This document shows positions 15,578 to 22,213 of a stretch of DNA of 38,784 nucleotides, one piece after another. Numbering within the stretch: position 1 is the stretch's first letter; the number at the start of each line of letters is the position of its first letter. The notes under the pieces are model-generated. The model was given only the letters and a program-made list of their open reading frames with translations, did not search any database and was not told the DNA's origin. Position numbers and translations under genes: made by a program. The DNA comes from JBGRQA01 sp041725895 (GTDB lineage: Bacteria; Bacteroidota; Bacteroidia; Bacteroidales; Marinifilaceae), in NCBI GenBank assembly GCA_041725895.1, contig JBGRQA010000045.1, forward strand, positions 1 through 38,784, given 5' to 3'.

Positions 15578-16698
15578 ATCTCAAAGCCATGTACAATTAT
15601 ACCCAAAATAGTTGCCCATTAACCTTTTTCGATGTTGTTATCAAGGATGCCATTACCGATTTTCAGGAGCTGAAGAAAGAGCATCAGTATTCCGAATCAG
15701 GCCCTGATAGTTTTTCCGATTATTTACACAGTAAGGTTATTGTGGAGACAAACCTAATAGTTGATCATCTCAAGCAGTATGCCCATACCATTTCCAATGA
15801 ATCCGACTTGACCTTTTTCATTCAAAAAATTCAAACCCATCTGAAGAATCAAATCTTTAGCTTGAAACGATTATCATTTGATGGGGCGGATAAAATAGTT
15901 GGCATCCTGGAACATTTGCAATTTAAGATCATTCAATTGTTTGTCCTGTTCAAACAATCAGTCGAATACAACTCTCCCTACCTACTGCCTGAAATAGAAG
16001 TTGCACATCAATTGTTGCAGCCCGAAGCCATAAAAACAACCCTCTACGACGAATTCATTACCGTAGTGTGTACCCTGGGAACTATAGAAAGTATTACCTC
16101 TACCTTTCTCCCCAATTTTCGTAGCCGGTACACCAAGCTGTGTAAGGAAAAACAGAAGGTGGTTCTGGACCGGATTCAGGAGAATTTTCAGACCCGGAAA
16201 GGGGAGCAATTCCAGCTATTTCTGGAAGCCAACTACAATTTGCTGAAATCCCTGAGTCACCCTGAAATCAGGGACAACCTTGCCAATTGCAGTCATGAGA
16301 ATGAGTTCCATTATACTGAGCTATTCGTTCGTTCCCAAATTCAAGAACATTTTTTAGAGCCCATTCTAGCCTATTTGAACGAAAATTTTCCACAACCTTC
16401 CGAATCTTTTTCTTCGGACAAACCAGGCGATTTTGGTAAAATTACTTTCAATACCTCCAGAATCAAACTCACCCTTATCTTTCTTCTTTTTCAGCATTTA
16501 GAAATTCTAAAGGATATTGCCAACGATTATCAGTTGGCAAAATTCATTGAGGAAAACTTTCTTTACGAAGGAGGAAAACCCATGCGAAATATTAAAACTT
16601 TGATCTCCCAAATTCGCAGTCAGGAAGTCAATTTTTTGCCTGCCTTACAGGAGATTTTTGATGAAATTCAAGTTTTTTTCAAAAAAATAGCCTCGTAA
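15574..16698 (+). CDS. RteC-like element protein
   Basis: 374 residues, helical and soluble. The C-terminal third, 'INTSRIKLTLIFLLFQHL'-like followed by 'FIEENFLYEGGKPMRNIKTLISQIRSQE' read in parts, follows the layout of the RteC domain: a helical element-choice region, then an N/G-rich turn and an 'I-x-x-x-I-x-x-x-K/R' helix. RteC activates excision genes in CTnDOT-type conjugative transposons by binding upstream inverted repeats. Position directly after the integrase, with start and stop overlapping by four bases, supports a regulatory or recombination-accessory role. The RteC assignment is by pattern and is tentative; the gene itself is secure. Confidence 0.6.
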   Translation: MNLKAMYNYTQNSCPLTFFDVVIKDAITDFQELKKEHQYSESGPDSFSDYLHSKVIVETNLIVDHLKQYAHTISNESDLTFFIQKIQTHLKNQIFSLKRLSFDGADKIVGILEHLQFKIIQLFVLFKQSVEYNSPYLLPEIEVAHQLLQPEAIKTTLYDEFITVVCTLGTIESITSTFLPNFRSRYTKLCKEKQKVVLDRIQENFQTRKGEQFQLFLEANYNLLKSLSHPEIRDNLANCSHENEFHYTELFVRSQIQEHFLEPILAYLNENFPQPSESFSSDKPGDFGKITFNTSRIKLTLIFLLFQHLEILKDIANDYQLAKFIEENFLYEGGKPMRNIKTLISQIRSQEVNFLPALQEIFDEIQVFFKKIAS

Positions 16699-16746
16699 CT
16701 ACTTGATAATCTATGGTAACTATAGTAACATCGTAGTAACGGTTAC
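16695..16746 (+). promoter_or_regulatory. Iterated GTAAC boxes upstream of the Xis-like gene
   Basis: GTAAC occurs at 16695, 16716, 16725 and 16736 and in inverse (GTTAC) at 16742-16746, all within 52 bp of the only spacer in this operon. Spaced short repeats like these are typical of binding sites for small recombination or regulatory proteins. The binder could be the RteC-like protein, the HTH protein itself or the integrase arm domain (inference). Confidence 0.55.
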
Positions 16747-16777
16747 CATGGATTTCAAAAACTAAAATTTACCTTCA

Positions 16778-16810
16778 CTTCCATAACATAAAAAACTCTT
16801 GTTATGGAAG
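16778..16810 (+). promoter_or_regulatory. Perfect 11-bp inverted repeat enclosing the start codon of the HTH gene
   Basis: CTTCCATAACA (16778-16788) is the exact complement of TGTTATGGAAG (16800-16810), with an 11-base AT-rich loop. The ATG at 16804 lies inside the 3' arm. In mRNA the stem would bury the start codon; in DNA it is a symmetrical operator. Either reading means control of the excision factor. Confidence 0.65.
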
Positions 16811-17082
16811 TTGAAATCATTACTCGAAAGGATCTGTTGGAATTCAAGAGGGATCTTCTTCAAGAAATCCGAGCTTTGATCCAAACCAACCAACCTGCAA
16901 AAAAGTGGCTGCGCACCAGGGACGTGATGGAGATGTTGAACATCTCATGGTCAACCCTGCAGCGTATGCGCATCCGCAAAGCAATTCCCTACAAGAAATT
17001 GAACAACACCTATTTGTATCCCAAGGATCAGATCGAGGAACTACTCAATTCTGATCAGGATGAGTTCTTATCCGCCATTTAA
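16804..17082 (+). CDS. Helix-turn-helix DNA-binding protein, excisionase (Xis)-like
   Basis: 92 residues. An N-terminal amphipathic helix (1-30) is followed by a MerR-type winged HTH (HTH_17), residues 36-82: 'WLRTRDVMEMLNISWSTLQRM' is the helix-turn-helix (quoted in part) and 'AIPYKKLNNTYLYPKDQIEELL' the wing and following helix. This layout is standard for small excisionases/regulators of Bacteroidota integrative elements, which bend att DNA and steer the integrase to excision. Upstream lie GTAAC iterations and an inverted repeat over the start codon, so expression is probably tightly controlled. The next gene begins 8 bp downstream. Confidence 0.8.
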   Translation: MEVEIITRKDLLEFKRDLLQEIRALIQTNQPAKKWLRTRDVMEMLNISWSTLQRMRIRKAIPYKKLNNTYLYPKDQIEELLNSDQDEFLSAI

Positions 17083-17090
17083 TATACAGT

Positions 17091-17846
17091 ATGCAGCCCT
17101 GCCCCATGAACATACCCATCGAGCTCTTGGTCTTTGCCCTTTCCTGCCGAAAGGTCAATCCCGTCAAGCTCTACCTCTGTCTCAAGGCCATGGGGGCGGG
17201 GCACCTGCTGCTAACGCCTGGGGTTAAAAAAGCCATCCGGGAGCAGCTGGCCCTCAGGGACCAGCGCACCCTGGAGGCAAATCTGAATTGGCTTTTGAAA
17301 AAGGGCTGGGTCACCCTGAACCGAAAGCGGGGGAGCCTACGTGTGGTAGGGTACCCGGCCCTTGCCCGAAAGCTGGGCTTCCGGTGTGCCACCGGAGCCC
17401 TCTTTACCCCCGATCAGTTCCCCAACTTCCGACCATTCATCTACGCCGCGGTGGTCACCTACTACCTGCAGTACAAATACCGGACAGCAAAACAATCGGA
17501 ACGAAAAAAAGGGCGTTCCAGGACGAATTGTAGCTGCCGGGATCTTCCGGCCAAATACCTGGCCCTTGTGCTGCGGTTGGGCAAATCCACCGTCATCCGC
17601 TATCGACAGCGGGCGTGGGATGCCGGATATATTAAAATGCGCCATCGGTACCAGCCTGCACTGGTGCCCATCGAACACCTGGATTTCTGCCGCATCTACG
17701 GAGATGAGGAGGCCTACCAACTGGTCATTCACAACGGCCGGGTCATGGTGCAGCTCTCCAACGCCATCACCTCCTACATTCAGTTGCGCACCAAACCAAG
17801 CCTGAAGAAGTGCATCCGCCACCTGCAAAAAGTGGACCCGTTATAA
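17091..17846 (+). CDS. Element protein with probable winged-helix domains
   Basis: 251 residues (245 if the second ATG at 17106 is used). The N-terminal part has a wHTH feel: 'ALRDQRTLEANLNWLLKKGWVTLN' gives a recognition helix and 'RKRGSLRVVG' a wing, around residues 55-90. A second such unit lies at 165-195, where 'VLRLGKSTVIRYRQRAWDAGYI' is a helix-turn-helix-like segment. The two DNA-binding units and the position after the Xis-like gene fit a replication or transfer-regulation protein of the element. GC content is markedly higher than in the integrase and RteC-like genes, so the operon is a composite. A strong hairpin follows 3 bp after the stop. No specific family recognised. Confidence 0.6.
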   Translation: MQPCPMNIPIELLVFALSCRKVNPVKLYLCLKAMGAGHLLLTPGVKKAIREQLALRDQRTLEANLNWLLKKGWVTLNRKRGSLRVVGYPALARKLGFRCATGALFTPDQFPNFRPFIYAAVVTYYLQYKYRTAKQSERKKGRSRTNCSCRDLPAKYLALVLRLGKSTVIRYRQRAWDAGYIKMRHRYQPALVPIEHLDFCRIYGDEEAYQLVIHNGRVMVQLSNAITSYIQLRTKPSLKKCIRHLQKVDPL

Positions 17847-17849
17847 GAA

Positions 17850-17896
17850 GGGTTCCTAAGGGAAGACAGCCACTCGCTGTTTTCCCTTAGGAACCC
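17850..17896. other. Long hairpin (21-bp stem) just after the element operon
   Basis: GGGTTCCTAAGGGAA and TTCCCTTAGGAACCC pair perfectly. A G:T pair and ACAGC/GCTGT extend the stem inward to a 5-base CACTC loop. It begins a few bases after the stop of the two-wHTH gene. No U-tract follows, so it is not a classical rho-independent terminator. It may be an mRNA-protecting hairpin, a protein-binding cruciform or a single-strand origin. Confidence 0.7.
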
Positions 17897-18227
17897 GCTC
17901 AAAATAGGCCCACAGGGCAAGCCGTTAGGCTTACTCCAGTCTGGATCTCATTGCCTAATGATCATTCACCAATAATGGCCTTTAGGCCTGACAACAGACA
18001 ACGGCAGCATTCCATTAAATCAGGGACTCTCTCACCATTAGCACTACCGTAATTCCCACTTAGCAAAGGGGGATTGCCTTATGAATCAAAGAACTTGGAG
18101 CTTTGCCTCCAATAGCACTGGCACGATTCCCCCTTGGAGTAATGCGAAGCATTCGGCGCAGCCAACGGGGTCGGGGGATTGACCTTATAATCGTGTCCAC
18201 CTTAAATCCAATAAAAAAATTCTCACT
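17897..18227. other. Intergenic with degenerate leader-repeat copies
   Basis: About 330 bp without a gene. Words of the type 'AATAGCACTGGCACGATTCCC' (20-base part near 18108-18130) and a weaker copy near 18039 echo the leader sequences in front of the genes at 18482 and 19184, and a similar copy near 20115-20135. Suggests repeated duplication of a leader plus small gene. Confidence 0.45.
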
Positions 18228-18362
18228 ATGCCTACACCCAAAGCACAAAAACCAGCAAACCGCTGGCCTCGCCACCCGGCCTCCCCGAGCGTCAACCGTC
18301 CCGGATACCAGAACCGAAAAACCATCCGCTCCGGCCCCCGCTCCCGAAAAAAACGCACCTGA
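18228..18362 (+). CDS. Possible small basic protein (44 aa)
   Basis: ATG at 18228, TGA at 18360. The 44-residue product starts MPTPKAQKPANRWPRHPA and is rich in Pro, Arg and Lys with almost no acidic residues; it ends in a run of Arg and Lys. It is preceded by the same kind of leader (AATAGCAC..., AT-rich CACT-ATG spacer) found before the other small genes of this module, which is the main support. It could be a nucleic-acid-binding peptide or a decayed gene start. A longer overlapping frame from 18103 is judged spurious. Confidence 0.35.
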   Translation: MPTPKAQKPANRWPRHPASPSVNRPGYQNRKTIRSGPRSRKKRT

Positions 18363-18412
18363 CTGGATCTCCTCAGACGCGTATAGGCAAAATCATCTCC
18401 TTAATAGTACCG

Positions 18413-18428
18413 CCACGGCATGCCGTGG
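18413..18428. repeat. Leader palindrome A (before 18482 gene)
   Basis: CCACGGCATGCCGTGG, a perfect 16-bp palindrome, follows AATAGTACCG and ends 53 bp before the ATG at 18482. Related to palindromes B, C and D by the AATAGYAC prefix, palindrome size and the downstream 'CATTAAAAA...ATG' context. Confidence 0.7.
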
Positions 18429-18481
18429 CCTAATAGCACCACTTATTACTCACGAATCATTATTCATTAAAAATTCATCCC

Positions 18482-19090
18482 ATGAAAACACTAAAATCCT
18501 ACCTCAACAACCTCCTCCAGCAGGCCCATCTACTCATCGGCTTCTACCTGGAAAACGAAGCACTCCTTTCCCCGGGACTTGTCCGGATTATGGACGAGGC
18601 TCAGCTCGACCTCAAAGACCTGATAGAGATCAAAAGTGAGCTCAACCTCAAGTGCGGTCTCATCGAATCCATCGAAATTGTCGTGGAGCATCCCCGCTAC
18701 TTCGTGATGGCTTCGCCATCAGGCCTAATCGCCCGCCATACAGCAGATGAGAACCACCAGTACTTCTCCCATCGACTCAAGACCTTCACCTCCCATGCCA
18801 ATGTCCTGGCATCCGAAATGCACAAAGCCAACGTAGAGCTTCTGGAGAACCTGCCGCCACTCTATCGGGAGATCCTATACAAAAGTCACAAGAACAGAAA
18901 GGAAGGCTTCAAAGACTTCCTTACCAAACTCGTCTACCAGGAACCCTATCCCGACACCCTCGCCGCCGAATACCAGCGCATCATTCAGCTCATTTCGGAT
19001 CAGGCCCGGAGCAAATCCTCCCTCCAGCTCATCCAATCCACCCTCACCAGGGAAATCCAGCTCCAATTTCCTCTTAGCGAAAATGGCTAG
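18482..19090 (+). CDS. Hypothetical helical element protein
   Basis: 202 residues, no signal peptide or membrane segment, predicted almost all helix by composition. It begins 'MKTLKSYLNNLLQQAHLL' and has a mid-region 'VVEHPRYFVMASPSGLIARH' that may be a short beta hairpin around residues 75-92. It shares with the next gene its small helical style and its palindromic leader, so the two look like members of an element-borne gene set. No family recognised. The start ATG lies 53 bp behind palindrome A. Confidence 0.6.
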   Translation: MKTLKSYLNNLLQQAHLLIGFYLENEALLSPGLVRIMDEAQLDLKDLIEIKSELNLKCGLIESIEIVVEHPRYFVMASPSGLIARHTADENHQYFSHRLKTFTSHANVLASEMHKANVELLENLPPLYREILYKSHKNRKEGFKDFLTKLVYQEPYPDTLAAEYQRIIQLISDQARSKSSLQLIQSTLTREIQLQFPLSENG

Positions 19091-19127
19091 GGGAATTGAT
19101 CTGATAATCATTCACCATCAATAGCAC

Positions 19128-19147
19128 GGCCAGGACAAGTCCTGGCC
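19128..19147. repeat. Leader palindrome B (before 19184 gene)
   Basis: GGCCAGGAC-AA-GTCCTGGCC preceded by AATAGCAC. It ends 36 bp before the ATG at 19184. Same class as palindromes A, C and D. Confidence 0.75.
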
Positions 19148-19183
19148 CATCACCCACAAATCAATACTCATTAAATAAACACC

Positions 19184-19720
19184 ATGAAAAAAATCTCCAC
19201 CCTTTCTGTCCTTCACCACATTCAATCCAAACTCCGCCTAATCCGCGCCATCCACCTCTACAAACTAAAATTCGAAGACCTGGCCCCAAAGGAAGACCAG
19301 GAAACCCGATTGGACCTCTCCCGGTACGATCTTCTATTGGAAGAAATTGAGGAGCACATACTCGCTCTAAAAGCCATTTTGAAAGTCCTGAAAAATGGAA
19401 AAACAGAAGAAGAGAATCAGTTCTTAATCCGGAACATCCTAACCCAATTACCACCCATTTCCAAAGAGATGCACCAATTCGTAACCTTCCTACATTGCAT
19501 GAATAGTAACATCCACCTCTGGCTTAAATCCATTGCACCTGAAATTCCTGCCCGTAATCTTACCGGCCAAGTAATTTCTACTAAGAAAACATTGGAAGCT
19601 TTGGAGTGCTCAGAGGAGGAGCAAGGTCAATTCACGGAAGCTTTCAATCAATATTCTCAGGTCGTAACACTTTTACGCAGAGGTAAAAACATACCCTTTG
19701 TCGAAGTTATCAAAGTGTGA
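19184..19720 (+). CDS. Hypothetical helical element protein
   Basis: 178 residues, soluble and helical. The N-terminal segment carries the sequence 'IQSKLRLIRAIHLYKLKF' (residues 13-30), then acidic/leucine helices 'RYDLLLEEIEEHILALKAIL'. No recognised family. A decayed second copy of this gene and its leader lies 1.1 kb downstream (20266-20493). That shows the gene belongs to a unit which duplicates within the element. A terminator-like hairpin follows about 50 bp past the stop. Confidence 0.6.
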   Translation: MKKISTLSVLHHIQSKLRLIRAIHLYKLKFEDLAPKEDQETRLDLSRYDLLLEEIEEHILALKAILKVLKNGKTEEENQFLIRNILTQLPPISKEMHQFVTFLHCMNSNIHLWLKSIAPEIPARNLTGQVISTKKTLEALECSEEEQGQFTEAFNQYSQVVTLLRRGKNIPFVEVIKV

Positions 19721-19721
19721 G

Positions 19722-19796
19722 ATTCCCCCTTTTGTGGGGAATAGGGGATGTAATCTTCCTATCCCTACAAAAAAGGCCTCCATTCAGGAAGCCTTT
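19722..19796. terminator. Two hairpins after the 19184 gene
   Basis: ATTCCCC/GGGGAAT pair at 19722-19742. AAAGGC-TCC pairs with GGA-GCCTTT at 19772-19796, with an A-run before it and TTTAAT after. On the minus strand the second hairpin has a T-run. Together they look like a weak bidirectional terminator. Confidence 0.4.
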
Positions 19797-19962
19797 AATC
19801 ACATGTCTTAAAATATGTCAATGTAATGTTAACGAACCATTACAATATACAAATTATGAAATTCCCACCTCAAAATCAAATTTTTATCAAGGTTTGTTAA
19901 TTAAAATTTTTGAGCCTTCCATATAGATTAATAGCCCTAATTTCCCACAAGCAATAGTACAG

Positions 19963-19978
19963 CCACGACACGTCGTGG
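19963..19978. repeat. Leader palindrome C (orphan)
   Basis: CCACGACACGTCGTGG preceded by AATAGTAC. Same prefix and size as A, but followed by TTTTTT and no ORF. It could alternatively act as a terminator for upstream transcription. Confidence 0.65.
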
Positions 19979-20216
19979 TCTTTTTTACATGACCTTATCA
20001 TTCACTAACCTACAGTCACGATTCAATCATGGTCTATTCGGAATGAGCAACAGAAAGATGCATACACGATTAAATCAGAAACTAGAAACCTAAAACCAGA
20101 ATCTATCCTTCCTAATAGTGCTAACGCAATTCCCCCTTGGTGTAATTCGAAGTATTCAGTCTACCCCATGGAGGTAGGGAGGGGTATTTATAATCATCTA
20201 TCTGCAATAGTAAGGC

Positions 20217-20230
20217 CAGGACAAGTCCTG
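20217..20230. repeat. Leader palindrome D (before the decayed copy at 20266)
   Basis: CAGGACAAGTCCTG preceded by AATAGTAAGGC. The core CCAGGACAAGTCCTG is identical to palindrome B, and the downstream spacer and 'ACCATGAAAAAAA' also match copy B closely. Confidence 0.7.
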
Positions 20231-20265
20231 ACGCATCATTCACGAATCAATATTAAAAAAATACC

Positions 20266-20493
20266 ATGAAAAAAAATCACCAACCTTCCCCTATACATAA
20301 AAAGAATTCAACCATTGAACTATTCAGGCCATCTGTCTTTTAGATTACTTCAATATCTCTTCCCGGAACAAGAAACCAGAAACTCCTAAGAAAACAAAAC
20401 ATTAAAAATGCTATCGCTCCTATATATTTTGCACAACCTCGAAAAAAACTACGCCTAATTCGTGCCTGTCACCACTACAAATTAAAATTCAAG
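20266..20493 (+). pseudogene. Decayed duplicate of the 19184 gene
   Basis: ATGAAAAAAAATC at 20266 mirrors the start of the 19184 gene. At 20434-20493 one frame reads 'QPRKKLRLIRACHHYKLKFK', matching 'IQSKLRLIRAIHLYKLKF' of the intact copy. The two parts are out of frame, separated by unrelated sequence of about 110 bp with stops, and the rest of the gene is missing. The leader palindrome upstream is also shared. This is a duplicated and broken copy, not a functional gene. Confidence 0.75.
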
Positions 20494-20885
20494 GTAATTG
20501 TATTTGATCTTTTCCAATAATCGATAAACTATTCAAGCTGGGTAAAAATTGGTTAAAGATGTCAAAACTTAAACAGCTTCCGATGTTTCAACAAATGTAA
20601 ACGGGAAACATAAAACTTCTATTCTTCTGGGGAATAGAGTTTTTATCTTGAAATTGATCCAAGCCTTTCTTTTCTATTAGAGTATTTTCTTGGCTAAGTT
20701 CATAGAGAGCCTGTTGTTAATCATCTCGTCCTTTGTGAGTGTGTTTTGGTTATCTGTTGCGATTATCCGAAGACCTACTATTCAGGTGTCCTGGTTTTGC
20801 CAATTAAATATTTCAGTTCATTTAGTAGGGTGTTGTTATATTGTACGTCTTGTTTTGCGTGACATTGATTAAAAATAAGTAGGAA
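20494..20885. other. Element right-end spacer, no gene
   Basis: About 390 bp, AT-rich. A hairpin AAAACT-CTATTC / GAATAG-AGTTTTT at 20612-20644 with a T-run resembles a terminator. A 60-codon hydrophobic frame at 20690-20872 starts from TTG and is not credited. The right end of the integrative element probably lies here, but no att repeat was identified. Confidence 0.4.
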
Positions 20886-21834
20886 TTATAAAAGCCTGGA
20901 ATTATTATACATTTTGTCCAAAAAGGGTTGAATTGAATTATTTACAGATTCATATTCGTTTCGCTGTAGTAAACTATATCTTTCTTTTAATTCAATAACT
21001 GGGCAATTGAAATCAATCCCATATAGATCTTCTACTCCAAGTATCATTTGGCTGTCTTTAGGTTGATTTTCTAATATGAAGGAATAAATTAAATCAATAT
21101 GCCCTTTATCTTGAGCTTGTTGGTTTGGAGAGTCTATTATGATAGGACAAAAAATGGAAGAACCAAATTTGTTAATCGTCTTAAGAATGGAAAAATAATA
21201 AGAAATTAGCGTCCTCGTTAAAGTGCTACCAGTTTCAGGGATTGAAGTATTAATCTTTTTTAAATCATCAGCACTGATTGACCAAACATCAAGATCTTTA
21301 AGATGCTTTCAAATACATTCCTGGTAAAAATTGGTAATATCCTTTTTTCTTTCCTTGTTTTCTATTGTATTTAGTTTAAATTGGTTGTTTTGATAGGATA
21401 TTTCAAAAATTTCGTCTTTTAAATTATTGATGTTTTCATCAAATACTTTTTTCAGCTCTCTTTTTCCCTCTGTTTCGATAATATCACGTAGCTTAACCTC
21501 ACCCCTCTTTTTTTCTAATATTGTTTCAATTTTTATAATTTCTTCATTGTTGTTAGTGTAAGCTTTATTGGTTTTCGTTATGAGAGATCCTATTTCAGTA
21601 AGTTCTCTGGTTAGTTCAACTAATAGTTCTTTGCATCTATCTTCGTCCTGCGCAATTTCAAACCTTTCTTCAAATGAGTTTTGTAAATGGCTCCACAGGT
21701 AGGGCAATCAATGTGATCACTGATTTGGTAAAATGTTGCAAATTCGTAGTCTTTCCTAACTTCATTGAGAGCTTTTTTCGTTATTTCTATTTGAGTTTCA
21801 CAGTTTATTTTTAGGTTGTGATAATTATCAAGGG
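20886..21834 (-). pseudogene. Truncated, frameshifted zinc-hook (Rad50/SMC-like) ATPase, C-terminal part
   Basis: Reading the minus strand from 21834 gives a coiled-coil arm, then 'HIDCPTCGAIY', a CxxC zinc hook. A frameshift in an A-run near 21677-21687 leads to 'NSFEERFEIAQDEDRC' and a second long coiled coil. An in-frame TGA stands at 21309-21311. Beyond it the same frame continues through 'FCPIIIDSPNQQAQD', a Walker-B/D-loop-like box as in DUF3732/Rad50-type ATPases, to a TAA at 20886. The N-terminal ATPase half is missing: the frame stops at the repeat that begins at 21837. With one frameshift, one stop and a missing 5' part the gene is dead. Such ATPases are common in defence loci, but nothing nearby completes a system. 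Confidence 0.75.
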
Positions 21835-21836
21835 AG

Positions 21837-21887
21837 CCGTGCCGCCTGCATAACTTAATCTGTACCCAGGGCTATACTATATATGCC
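21837..21887 (-). repeat. Interspersed repeat, copy 2 (inverted relative to 44-107)
   Basis: The reverse complement matches 44-107, lacking only the 11-base insert that makes the CCCAGG/CCTGGG hairpin. It abuts the truncated end of the zinc-hook ATPase remnant within a few bases. Just beyond it lies another palindrome, ATCCCC...GGGGAT, near 21904-21919. The position suggests a recombination or insertion junction. Confidence 0.65.
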
Positions 21888-22213
21888 TTACAGACAATAT
21901 CATATCCCCGGATGGGGATGCAATATTGTAGCAAATGGTATTGTGCTTTTTTATCGGTGCCGCATTGGGTTGATCAAGGCGCTGGGCTGTTTTGCACCGA
22001 TTTGAAATGGTCTCCAATTTGGAATATTGTGTTGTTGATGCAACAATGAAATGCTTCTGTTATGGTGTGTTGGAAACCAAATACCATACCTATTTATGTG
22101 CTTTCAGAAATTTAAAAGGCTTCCTTCCTCATTAACAGTATGATGTTGTGAAAATATTTTGTAATTTGTATAGTGCTCGTTAAGTAGAAAGAATTAATTC
22201 TGTCGTTTTAACC
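21888..22213. other. Intergenic, no gene seen
   Basis: About 325 bp before the 973-codon gene. Apart from the CCCCGGATGGGG-type palindrome next to the repeat I see no recognisable element. The region just before the gene is AT-rich with no Shine-Dalgarno. Confidence 0.4.

Larger units (their letters stand above)
19797..20265. other. Decayed element sequence with leader copies
   Basis: No intact gene. Contains palindrome C (19963-19978) not followed by a start codon, a leader-like block near 20115-20135 and palindrome D (20217-20230). The spacing suggests two or more leader-plus-gene units that have lost their coding parts. Confidence 0.5.

Noticed and set aside
18103..18639. Plus-strand 178-codon frame
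   Set aside because: Overlaps the start of the better-supported 18482 gene and its palindromic leader; Pro/Thr-rich residues look like a reading of the repeat-rich spacer.
17897..20265. CRISPR array made of the palindromic leaders
   Set aside because: Copies are irregularly spaced, differ in the palindrome itself and precede genes; there are no uniform spacers.
20690..20872. Hydrophobic 60-codon frame starting at TTG
   Set aside because: AT-rich, no leader, no family; likely chance.
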